A DNA stretch of 5,090 nt from Firmicutes bacterium CAG:124 (GTDB lineage: Bacteria > Bacillota > Clostridia > Oscillospirales > Oscillospiraceae): contig HF990615.1 in the NCBI GenBank assembly GCA_000432135.1, forward strand, positions 1 to 5,090, read 5' to 3'. Under the pieces are notes generated by a model. It did no database searches. It had not been told where the DNA came from and was given only the letters and a program-made list of their open reading frames with translations. This document shows, in pieces, positions 1-5,090 of this stretch; the stretch's first letter is position 1, and each line of letters opens with the position of its first letter. The translations under genes were made by a program, and so were the position numbers.

Positions 1-2055
1 GTGGGCGGGCGGCGTGACGGTGCGCTCGTAGCCGCAAACATCGCAGGTCGTATCCGCGTCATCGGTGTAGACGTGCGTGGCCTTGTCCTTGATGCTTTCT
101 TCCCTATTCGGGCAGTCATCGTCGGTGCATTCGTGCCAGTGGCTCGTGCCGTCCTTGCTCCAGTCGCCGTAGCTGTGCTCATGGTGTCGCCTGTATGTTC
201 TGACTGTCGCCGTAGTCTCATTTCCCGCGTTGTCAGTTGCGACCACGGTATATTCCGCTCCCGCGTCATTGTTGCCGCCGTCGGGTGCGGGGAGACGATA
301 GGTGGGGCCGTCTTGCTCCACACCGTTGATGGTCACGGACTTGACGCCGGAAGACGTCTCTCCCGATGCAGCCGGGTCGATCACGGTGAATGTGTACGCG
401 CCGGGCTTTCCATCGAGGGTATCCTCGACGGTGTAGCTTTCGCCGTCCGTCAGAGTTTCCATAACCGGGGCTTTCGTGTCCCTCTCAAGCACATGATCGC
501 ACACAGTGCAGAGCTGCTTTTGATTGCTCCAGTCGCCGGGGATGTGCTTTCCGTTTTGCTTGGACATTTCCGCGGCGGGGTCTCGTGCGCCGCACTTCAT
601 GCAGGCCCAGATGTGGCAGTCGTCCCTGATCGCCCAGCCAAATTCATGGCTACATGTGCTTTCCTCGCAGCGCAGCTCCAGCTTGCTGATTACTCTGCCG
701 TAATTGTAGGCATACGGCAGGCTCAGCCGTTGCAGGTCCACGCGCCCATTTTCGTTGGGGATAAGAAGCTCCGTTGTGGTGTCCCAGTACCAGTACTTCT
801 TCGGTTCCTGGTTGTGGCGCCACTGCCACCCTGTCGCGCTCAGCCACACGGACTTCCCGTTTGAGGCTCCGATTTTGATGTTCTCTTCTATAGACATTGC
901 AAATTCCTGATCTTGCATCACTATCTGGTAGTGCACCCGGTTCGAGCCTCTTCCGACCGCAGATGCAGACAGCGCTGTATAATCGGGACTCGAATAAAGC
1001 GGAAGGGCCAGCGCAGTCAGCGTTGTGTCCTTGATTAGAATGTTCCCGCTGTTGCCGTTCATGCCGCCGCCGATGCCCGCACCAAAGTAGCCCTGCGCCC
1101 TCACCACGCCGCCAGTGATGGAAATGTCATAGCCCGAACCGTCTCTTCCGCCACCGATTCCTGCACCGGCATAGTTACTCCAAGCTTCGACCGTTCCACC
1201 GGAAATCTCGATATGATGCGCATCTTCCGACTTGTTCTGTCCGTCTTGATCGCCGCTGCCGATTCCTGCTCCGCCTGACTCGCTGCCGGCATTCACCGTG
1301 CCGCCCTTGATATAAATAAAGCGTCCGGGGCCGCCCTGACCGCCGCCGATCCCTGCGCCTTCCGAAACGGACCGCACCATCAGCTTGCCGGAATACACAT
1401 AAATCTGCTCGCCGACGCCGCCCTGACCGCCGCCGATACCAGCACCGTATACGCCGCTGGTCGCAAGAATCTCACCGCCATAGATATCCGTCGCCAGAGA
1501 GCCGAAATGAAGGTTCATGCCGTGTCCCTGCGAGAATTTCTTGATTCCGACCTTTGAGCCTCCGATGCCAGCGCCATACCTGCCGCCTTCACACGTGAGC
1601 TTTGTCCCCGTCTGCACCAGAACCCGGAGATGACCATCGGTTTTGTTTTTCTGCAGCGCGGCGAAATTCTCCGCGCCGATCAGCTCGCTGTCGTTGCCGA
1701 TAAAGTACAGACAGGCGGAGGCGCCGCCGTAAAGCTCGATGGCAGGGCCGTCCTTGGGTGCCTGAAGGCGGACGCCGTCCAGAAATATGTGCGGCGTAAT
1801 TTTCTTGCGCCCGCCATCGATTTTGATCCGGTATTGAAAATACCAGTTCGGATCTGCGGAGCCCTTGATCAGATAGGTCTTGCTGTCCGTGATTTTCAAT
1901 TCTTTTTTCTGATTTGTAAGGTACACTGTCTTGTCAAACGTCGTTGGAATGGAAAGCTTGACATCCGGTAGCTCATCCGCCGCAAACGCCGTTGTCGGCA
2001 GCAGCGTCAGAACCATGCAGCATAGGAGCAGGATGCTGAGTATTCGTTTTTTCAT
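1..2055 (-). CDS. Secreted repeat-rich surface protein (GAGIGGG repeats, Ig-like domain, CxxC modules), 3' end missing
   Basis: I translated 685 open codons with no stop before the window edge, so the C-terminus is missing. The start is ATG at 2055, with AGGAGG upstream at 2065-2071. Residues 1-26 are a classic signal peptide: MKKR, a hydrophobic stretch, then AFA-A as the likely signal peptidase I site. Residues 30-150 look like a beta-rich carbohydrate-binding-type domain (DGVRLQ, GPAIELYGG). Residues 161-331 carry six GAGIGGG-type motifs with GGTV-type strands between them, which suggests a beta-solenoid. Residues 460-525 and 625-675 hold paired cysteines (C485/C488, C516/C519, C671/C674) and an HSYGDWSKDGTSHWHEC module common in clostridial surface proteins. 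Residues 526-620 resemble a bacterial Ig-like domain ending in VVATDNAGNETT. The gene overlaps the preceding small membrane-protein gene by 4 nt. Adhesion or glycan binding is inferred; the anchor, if any, lies outside the window. Confidence 0.85.
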   Translation of the reverse strand, partial: MKKRILSILLLCCMVLTLLPTTAFAADELPDVKLSIPTTFDKTVYLTNQKKELKITDSKTYLIKGSADPNWYFQYRIKIDGGRKKITPHIFLDGVRLQAPKDGPAIELYGGASACLYFIGNDSELIGAENFAALQKNKTDGHLRVLVQTGTKLTCEGGRYGAGIGGSKVGIKKFSQGHGMNLHFGSLATDIYGGEILATSGVYGAGIGGGQGGVGEQIYVYSGKLMVRSVSEGAGIGGGQGGPGRFIYIKGGTVNAGSESGGAGIGSGDQDGQNKSEDAHHIEISGGTVEAWSNYAGAGIGGGRDGSGYDISITGGVVRAQGYFGAGIGGGMNGNSGNILIKDTTLTALALPLYSSPDYTALSASAVGRGSNRVHYQIVMQDQEFAMSIEENIKIGASNGKSVWLSATGWQWRHNQEPKKYWYWDTTTELLIPNENGRVDLQRLSLPYAYNYGRVISKLELRCEESTCSHEFGWAIRDDCHIWACMKCGARDPAAEMSKQNGKHIPGDWSNQKQLCTVCDHVLERDTKAPVMETLTDGESYTVEDTLDGKPGAYTFTVIDPAASGETSSGVKSVTINGVEQDGPTYRLPAPDGGNNDAGAEYTVVATDNAGNETTATVRTYRRHHEHSYGDWSKDGTSHWHECTDDDCPNREESIKDKATHVYTDDADTTCDVCGYERTVTPPAH
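1063..1575 (-). repeat. Six GAGIGGG-type coding repeats within the surface protein
   Basis: The motif GAGIGG(G/S) or GAGIGSG begins at residues 161, 204, 233, 262, 297 and 325 of the surface protein, so the units are about 28-43 residues long. Two neighbouring units share an identical 21-nt stretch at 1330-1350 and 1417-1437, exactly 87 nt (29 codons) apart. This points to duplication of a unit and gives a site where copy number could change by recombination. Confidence 0.85.
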
Positions 2056-2405
2056 TGGCTTTTCTCCTCCTGTTCGTGTCGGGCGTGCTTGTCCGCCGCG
2101 CCTTTTTTCTGTTTTTCTCTGTTCCTGAGCCGGAAGCACAGCGCGGTGATCGCCGCCGCCGCGGCAAAGCAGACAACGCCTACCAGCACATAGCCGCCCG
2201 CGTCCTCCCGCAGCAGCATCGCGCCGAACATGCCCCGTGCGGCGGTCTGTCCCCGCACGATAAGTGCGTCCGCCGCCCCGGCAAGTGCCGTGAATAACAT
2301 CAGGCAGAAAGCGGAGAGGCTTATTGCCTCGCGCCGCTGCCTCCGGCGGGTGTTTTCCCGCACCCGCTGCTTGACGAGTGCGACCCGTCTTGCGGTATCG
2401 TACAT
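2052..2405 (-). CDS. Small two-helix membrane protein, unknown function
   Basis: This is a 117-residue protein that I do not recognise as a named family. The start is ATG at 2405, supported by AAAGGAGG at 2417-2424. The N-terminal 27 residues are very basic (RRVALVKQRVRENTRRRQRR) and should stay in the cytoplasm. A hydrophobic segment at about 29-49 is followed by a short loop, a second segment at about 71-92, and a highly charged C-tail (RLRNREKQKK to EQEEKSQ). Both ends are therefore predicted to be cytoplasmic. Its stop codon overlaps the ATG of the secreted repeat protein (ATGA), so the two are likely translationally coupled. This suggests a role linked to the export, anchoring or regulation of that protein, but that is inference. 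It begins a transcription unit separated from the upstream kinase by a strong terminator. Confidence 0.75.
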   Translation of the reverse strand: MYDTARRVALVKQRVRENTRRRQRREAISLSAFCLMLFTALAGAADALIVRGQTAARGMFGAMLLREDAGGYVLVGVVCFAAAAAITALCFRLRNREKQKKGAADKHARHEQEEKSQ

Positions 2406-2430
2406 AGTGGTGGAAGCCTCCTTTCCTTTT

Positions 2431-2442
2431 CCTGAAGTCAGG
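2431..2442. repeat. Small inverted repeat in the leader of the membrane-protein gene
   Basis: CCTGA and TCAGG form a 5-bp inverted repeat around 2 nt. It lies between the AT-rich promoter candidate and the ribosome site of the gene starting at 2405. It could be an operator half-site pair or a minor hairpin, but it is short enough to occur by chance. Confidence 0.3.
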
Positions 2443-2449
2443 CTCTTTC

Positions 2450-2484
2450 ACTTATATAGGTACATGAAATCGAAAAAACTCTCA
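2450..2484 (-). promoter_or_regulatory. Candidate promoter for the membrane-protein/surface-protein unit
   Basis: A promoter is expected between the kinase terminator (2505) and the start at 2405. The best candidate is an AT-rich CCTATATAAG block at 2460-2451. No good housekeeping -35 box sits 16-18 nt upstream of it. An alternative reading is an ECF-sigma-like pair, TGAGAG (2484-2479) and TACC (2462-2459) with 16 nt between them, loosely like TGAAAC-N16-CGTC. Both readings are weak. Confidence 0.3.
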
Positions 2485-2504
2485 CCTCTGTCCCAAGTTT
2501 CTTC

Positions 2505-2541
2505 AAAAAAATCCGAGAGCTGCCGGAAACAGCTCTCGGAT
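2505..2541 (-). terminator. Intrinsic terminator after the acetate-kinase-like gene
   Basis: A perfect 12-bp stem (2530-2541 pairing with 2511-2522) closes a 7-nt loop and is followed on the minus strand by an uninterrupted T run (2511-2505). It starts 11 nt after the kinase stop codon. It isolates the kinase transcript from the membrane-protein/surface-protein unit. Confidence 0.95.
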
Positions 2542-2552
2542 GAAGTTGCTTA

Positions 2553-3740
2553 TCAATGTGTAGCCAACAGTGCCGCCGCCTTTCGGGCGACGATGATCTC
2601 CTCGTCGGTATGGACTGTGAAGACGCGGACGGGGGCGTCCTCCATGGAGATATCCATTCCGGCGATCGCCATACGGTTTTTGAAGCCGTCGAGCCGGACA
2701 CCCAGAAATTCCAGACCCTCCAGACTTAGCGCCCGCACGAGCGGGCTGTTCAGGCCGATCCCGCCGCCGAAGACGATCGCGTCCAGCCCGCCCATGACTG
2801 CGGCGTATGCGCCGATGTATTTTTTGATCGAATAGCAGTATGCGCGGATGGCCAGCTCCGCGTCCTCGTTTCCGGCCTCGGCTGCCGCCTGCACGTCGCG
2901 CAGATCGCGGCCCGCTCCGCCGGACATCCCGTAAAGTCCGCTCCTCGTCTGGAGCATCTGCTTGACCTCCTCGAGCGTCATGCCGCAGGATTCGACCAGA
3001 TAGAAGATGATATAGGGGTCGATATCGCCGCAGCGGTTGTTGTGCATCGTGCCGCATTGCAGCGTCAGGCCAAGCGAGGTATCGAGCGATTTTCCGTTTT
3101 TGACGGCGCAGATGCTCCCGCTGCCGCCCAGGTGGCACACGACGAGCTTCAAGTCCTCCCGTTCCATCCGCTCCTGTGTCCACTCGGTCATATATTCGAT
3201 GGATGCGCCGTGGAAGCCGTTGCGGCGGATGTCATAGTTGCGGGAAATCTCGATCGGAATGGAATAATAGTACGCCTCCGGCGGCATGGTGCGGTGGAAC
3301 GCCGTTTCGAACGCGCCGATGAGCGGCGTACCGGGCAGCAGCGCACGGAACTGCCGGATGGCGGCGAGATACGGCGGATTGTGCGCGGGTGCGATGGAGC
3401 TGAACGCCTCCATGCTGGAAAGCACATCGTCCGTCAGAACCTGCACGCCGCTTATGCCCTTTGCCAACACGACCTTGAAGCCCACGCAGTCCAGCGCGGA
3501 CAGATCGGGAAGAACCGTGTCGGTCAGCTGCCGCAGCATACGCGCAATGGCCTCGCGGTGCGTGGGGAAGACAGCGCTTTCGTCGGTCAGCGCGCCGTTT
3601 TCATGCGTTTTGGCGTAAAACCGCCCCTCGCCCGCGCCGACACGCTCAGCCCCGCCGGAAGCCAGCACAAGCTCCTCAGGCATACGGAACAGCTGGTATT
3701 TCAGCGACGTACTGCCGACATTGCAGATCAGAATATTCAT
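2553..3740 (-). CDS. Divergent acetate/propionate kinase family protein (ackA-like)
   Basis: This 395-residue protein has the usual length for the family and is intact. Classical members make acyl phosphate from a short-chain acid and ATP, or ATP in reverse, in the cytoplasm. Family signatures run full length: NVGSTSLKYQL (7-17), APAHNPP (117-123), FETAFHRTMPP (144-154), RRNGFHGAS (172-180), HLGGSGS (203-209), NRCGDIDP (235-242), SGLYGMSGG (267-275), KKYIGAYAAVMGG (306-318) and TDEE (378-381). N7, H120, H177, H203, R236 and E380 match active-site residues of Methanosarcina acetate kinase. Other sites differ: K89 replaces R91, L92 replaces H94, A119 replaces L122, E145 replaces D148, G206 replaces N211 and L227 replaces P232 (alignment by eye). 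The substrate is therefore uncertain. The start is ATG at 3740 with AAGGAG at 3747-3752. It is a single-gene unit with its own promoter and terminator, and no phosphotransacetylase gene is nearby. Confidence 0.9.
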   Translation of the reverse strand: MNILICNVGSTSLKYQLFRMPEELVLASGGAERVGAGEGRFYAKTHENGALTDESAVFPTHREAIARMLRQLTDTVLPDLSALDCVGFKVVLAKGISGVQVLTDDVLSSMEAFSSIAPAHNPPYLAAIRQFRALLPGTPLIGAFETAFHRTMPPEAYYYSIPIEISRNYDIRRNGFHGASIEYMTEWTQERMEREDLKLVVCHLGGSGSICAVKNGKSLDTSLGLTLQCGTMHNNRCGDIDPYIIFYLVESCGMTLEEVKQMLQTRSGLYGMSGGAGRDLRDVQAAAEAGNEDAELAIRAYCYSIKKYIGAYAAVMGGLDAIVFGGGIGLNSPLVRALSLEGLEFLGVRLDGFKNRMAIAGMDISMEDAPVRVFTVHTDEEIIVARKAAALLATH

Positions 3741-3764
3741 AGTGTGCTCCTTGCTTTTTTCTAT

Positions 3765-3793
3765 ACTGTAACAGATGGGGCGGGAATTATCAA
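3765..3793 (-). promoter_or_regulatory. Sigma-A-type promoter of the acetate-kinase-like gene
   Basis: On the minus strand TTGATA (3793-3788) and TACAGT (3770-3765) are separated by exactly 17 nt. A TG one base upstream of the -10 box gives an extended -10 (TGTTACAGT). Transcription would start near 3757-3759, leaving a leader of only about 20 nt that holds the AAGGAG ribosome site. There is no room for a leader regulator. Confidence 0.6.
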
Positions 3794-3827
3794 TACATTA
3801 CATTTGGCCGTCCATATAACAGACAGC

Positions 3828-3860
3828 GGCCCGGAGAGAAGAAGCGCTTCCCACCGGGCC
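3828..3860 (-). terminator. Probable terminator hairpin after the GNAT remnant
   Basis: GGCCCGG and CCGGGCC form a perfect 7-bp stem around a 19-nt loop that itself contains the palindrome GAAGCGCTTC. The hairpin lies 23 nt after the GNAT remnant stop. The following minus-strand tract (GCTGTCTGTTATAT) is only moderately T-rich. The plus-strand side (TCTATTTATTT) is richer, so it may act in both directions. Confidence 0.5.
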
Positions 3861-3883
3861 TCTATTTATTTGGGAAGATCGAT

Positions 3884-4116
3884 TCAGTAGCGCCTGACGG
3901 TGACGGCCTCTTCCGGGTCATAGCGTTCGTCTTCCAGAACGCCGCCGTTTTTCAAAATGACCGTTTCGGACGCGGCATTGTCCGCATCGCAGACGCAGAG
4001 CACCCTGTCAAAGCCGAACTGCGCGGCAAGAGCAGCAGCGCCGGGATACTCCCGTGCGCTGCCGGAATGCGGATCGTCCGGACAAGAACGTCCCGGTCAG
4101 GCAGCATCGAGCGCAT
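3884..4116 (-). pseudogene. Remnant of a GNAT-family N-acetyltransferase (C-terminal end, frameshifted)
   Basis: One minus-strand frame from about 4078 to the stop at 3886-3884 gives 64 residues that read like the end of a GNAT enzyme: QFGFDRVLCVCDADNAASE, then ILKNGGVLEDERYDPEE, ending in VRRY. This covers the last helix and strands around the acetyl-CoA site, and roughly the first 100 or more residues are absent. An ATG at 4116 with AAAGGAG (4122-4128) starts another frame (MRSMLPDRDVLVRTIR) that would have to shift near 4070 to join the GNAT frame. Without the shift it ends after 54 codons at 3954-3952. The simplest reading is an old start, a large internal deletion and a frameshift. The substrate of the parent enzyme cannot be told. 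Confidence 0.6.
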
Positions 4117-4146
4117 GGCAGCTCCTTTCTTTGTTTGAACGCGTCA

Positions 4147-4162
4147 ACCAACCGTAGTTGGT
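4147..4162. repeat. Inverted repeat ACCAAC/GTTGGT
   Basis: Perfect 6-bp arms flank a 4-nt loop at the left edge of the repeat element, immediately followed by the GTAGGGGC head. It may mark the element's end. Confidence 0.55.
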
Positions 4163-4164
4163 AG

Positions 4165-4185
4165 GGGCGGGGCTTTGCTCCGCCC
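4165..4185. repeat. Hairpin 1 of the repeat element (GTAGGGGC-headed)
   Basis: GGGCGG pairs with CCGCCC, and the stem continues through one G-T wobble and GC pairs to a TTT loop. This makes 9 stem positions in 21 nt. It is preceded by GTAGG, like hairpin 3. Confidence 0.75.
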
Positions 4186-4193
4186 GGCGGGAT

Positions 4194-4221
4194 GCCGTGG
4201 ATTTATTAAAAAAACCACGGC
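4194..4221. repeat. Hairpin 2 of the repeat element (AT-rich loop)
   Basis: GCCGTGG and CCACGGC make a perfect 7-bp stem around a 14-nt AT-only loop. The loop's A run makes it unlike a standard terminator on either strand. Confidence 0.7.
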
Positions 4222-4253
4222 GAATCCGTAGGGACATCCCAATGCGCTTGTAG

Positions 4254-4275
4254 GGGCCGATGCCCACATCGGCCC
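4254..4275. repeat. Hairpin 3 of the repeat element (GTAGGGGC-headed)
   Basis: GGGCCGATG and CATCGGCCC form a perfect 9-bp stem with a CCCA loop. It is headed by TGTAGG, as hairpin 1 is headed by GTAGG, but its arm sequence differs. The head is therefore conserved while the stem varies. Confidence 0.8.
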
Positions 4276-4366
4276 GTTGGGAAGTTATGAATTCGCCGCG
4301 GAGTTTCGTAAAAAACGGTGCATCCTGCCGGGGCAATGTGTACCGGCAAGCGGCAGACCCACATCC

Positions 4367-4720
4367 GTAACGCTCCTTCGCCAGCACGTCGCCCAGCCGG
4401 GACAGGTCGTAATACTTGTTGATCAGGCCGATATCCAGTCCTGCCGGACAGGGGTGGCAGTGCTTGCAGTATACGCACGTGCCCTTCGTGTCCTTCGGCG
4501 TGAGGGTGGCAATGACGGAATAGTCCCGCTCCTGCGCTTTCAGGTCAAGCAGATTGCGCAGAATGCCGTTCCGCTCGTAATCCTCCAAATCACCGATTTC
4601 ATCCAGACAGTGCATGAAGCCAAAGCCGACGTTCTGCACAGAGTGCTCTCAGCCGACGGAGGTTCCAAGGCCGATCACGCTGATCTGCTCGTCCCCATGG
4701 GGCAGCTTCCGGTATTCCAT
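4367..4720 (-). pseudogene. Decayed Fe-S aldo/keto reductase
   Basis: The start at ATG 4720 has GAGGTGA at 4725-4731 and gives MEYRKLPHGDEQISVIGLGTSVG, the usual N-terminus of the clostridial aldo/keto reductases that carry a C-terminal ferredoxin-like domain. An in-frame TGA follows at 4651-4649. After it, in the same frame, comes a central segment (GFGFMHCLDE to LLDLKAQ), normally about 100 residues in, and then directly ERDYSVIATLTPKD and the cluster CVYCKHCHPCPAG, normally near residue 300. The Cys-x2-Cys-x2-Cys-x2-Cys-Pro motif would bind one 4Fe-4S cluster. Most of the TIM barrel and the second cysteine cluster are missing, and similarity stops at ERYG near 4367, where the repeat element begins. 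The parent would be roughly 370 residues. It lies 18 nt after the upstream gene, so it was probably in an operon with it. Confidence 0.75.
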
Positions 4721-4738
4721 AACGTTCACCTCATAAAT

Positions 4739-5090
4739 TTATTGTACGCCTGCCAAGGCGTTTAGATAGCGGATAAACGCCTTGCTGTTGATCATGTAGG
4801 GATAGTTGATGACGATCAGATCGTCCACGCCCTGATCGGCGGCAAATTCGGCCAGATTCAGGCTCGGCTTGCCGTCGCGGTTGAATTCGCGCGGGTCGAT
4901 GACGATGATGCGTCCGTAATGGCTCGTGAGGAACGGCACAAACGCGTTGCCGTAGGATTCCTTCAATACAATGCACGTCGGCCCCGGCACGTCGCTTTCG
5001 ACAATGCAGATGGGCGTATCGCCGCCGATGAAGCAGAGATATTTATTCGAAACGGAATCGCCCAGCTCCGTATACACGGCGCTCACCGGC
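4739..5090 (-). CDS. DHHW-like (SGNH/AlgX-type) secreted protein, C-terminal part only
   Basis: The frame is open to the window edge, so only the last 117 or so codons are seen. The GTG at 5086 is an internal codon rather than a convincing start. The visible part has IVLKESYGNAFVPFLTSHYGRIIVIDPREF followed by NLAEFAADQGVDDLIVINYPYMI. This resembles the C-terminal half of DHHW-family proteins, where a K-(D/E)-S-Y-x-N motif and a following DxR strand are typical. Such proteins are exported, related to the SGNH-fold AlgJ/AlgX group, and often encoded next to an MBOAT O-acetyltransferase, which here would lie beyond position 5090. It ends in TAA at 4741-4739. The signature DHHW motif itself would be in the missing half, so family assignment rests on the tail. 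Confidence 0.65.
   Translation of the reverse strand, partial: PVSAVYTELGDSVSNKYLCFIGGDTPICIVESDVPGPTCIVLKESYGNAFVPFLTSHYGRIIVIDPREFNRDGKPSLNLAEFAADQGVDDLIVINYPYMINSKAFIRYLNALAGVQ

Larger units (their letters stand above)
4141..4366. repeat. Non-coding palindrome-rich repeat element inserted between two broken genes
   Basis: This stretch of about 226 bp separates the last recognisable reductase codons (about 4367) from the GNAT remnant. It holds at least five inverted repeats: 4147-4162, 4165-4185, 4194-4221, 4254-4275 and TGCCGG/CCGGCA at 4326-4348. Two of them follow a shared head, GTAGGGGC (4161-4168 and, as TGTAGGGGCC, 4249-4258). I recognise this style from short interspersed repeats in gut Clostridia genomes, but have not matched it to a named family. 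No transposase is present and no target-site duplication is obvious. Boundaries are approximate and are set by where the flanking protein similarity stops. Confidence 0.6.

Noticed and set aside
1..864. A 287-codon plus-strand open frame
   Set aside because: It lies opposite the surface-protein gene, starts with GTG at the window edge, has low-complexity Val/Ala-rich sequence and no recognisable domain. It is an antisense shadow of a GC-rich gene.
2503..3183. A 226-codon minus-strand frame inside the kinase gene
   Set aside because: It is a shifted frame of the well-supported kinase, very Arg-rich, and ends inside the terminator.
3042..3890. A 282-codon plus-strand open frame opposite the kinase
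   Set aside because: Its sequence shows no family features and follows kinase codon structure in reverse. It also reads into the hairpin at 3828-3860.
4194..4221. Intrinsic terminator
   Set aside because: The A/T run is in the loop, not after the stem, and neither strand has a T run following the stem.
4141..4366. CRISPR array or riboswitch
   Set aside because: The hairpins have different sequences and unequal spacing, with no repeated unit and spacer pattern. No intact downstream gene would be controlled by a riboswitch here.
4649..4651. TGA read as selenocysteine in the reductase
   Set aside because: The family has no selenocysteine at this place, the gene lacks most of its barrel, and no convincing SECIS-like hairpin was noticed just after the TGA. 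Gene decay explains it better.
4277..4765. A 162-codon plus-strand frame
   Set aside because: It is opposite the reductase remnant, whose minus-strand translation has clear family motifs; the plus-strand translation has none.

Overview
The window is GC-rich and reads almost entirely from the minus strand. It suggests an anaerobic gut Firmicute of the class Clostridia, most likely Oscillospiraceae or a relative. The reasons are strong AGGAGG-type ribosome sites, a secreted protein with GAGIGGG repeats and CxxC/HSYGDW modules, a DHHW-like protein, remnants of a clostridial Fe-S aldo/keto reductase, and short 'GTAGGGGC' palindromic repeats of a kind I associate with such genomes. This placement is inference from protein and repeat style; no marker gene is present.

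Layout, in the direction of transcription (high to low coordinates). (1) 5090-4739: the C-terminal end of a DHHW-like secreted protein, cut by the window edge. (2) 4720-4367: a badly decayed aldo/keto reductase that keeps only its start, one central segment and one Fe-S cysteine cluster. (3) 4366-4141: a non-coding repeat element made of several hairpins, sitting where the reductase's C-terminus should be. (4) 4116-3884: the tail of a frameshifted GNAT acetyltransferase, followed by a hairpin that probably ends transcription. (5) 3740-2553: an intact acetate-kinase-family gene with its own promoter and a very clear intrinsic terminator. (6) 2405-1: a two-gene unit in which a small two-helix membrane protein overlaps by 4 nt a large secreted repeat protein that runs off the left edge.

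The two most interesting points are these. First, the kinase keeps the family fold signatures but has substitutions at several positions that line the active site in classical acetate kinase, including the acyl pocket, so it may use another substrate. Second, 4720-3884 is a gene graveyard: two broken genes flank a palindrome-rich element, and a 180-codon chimeric reading frame running from the reductase remnant through the element could easily be mis-annotated as a real gene.

No rRNA, tRNA, CRISPR array, transposase or plus-strand gene is visible. I do not see a clear-cut new multi-gene system. The best candidates for undescribed biology are the divergent kinase and the overlapping membrane/surface protein pair.
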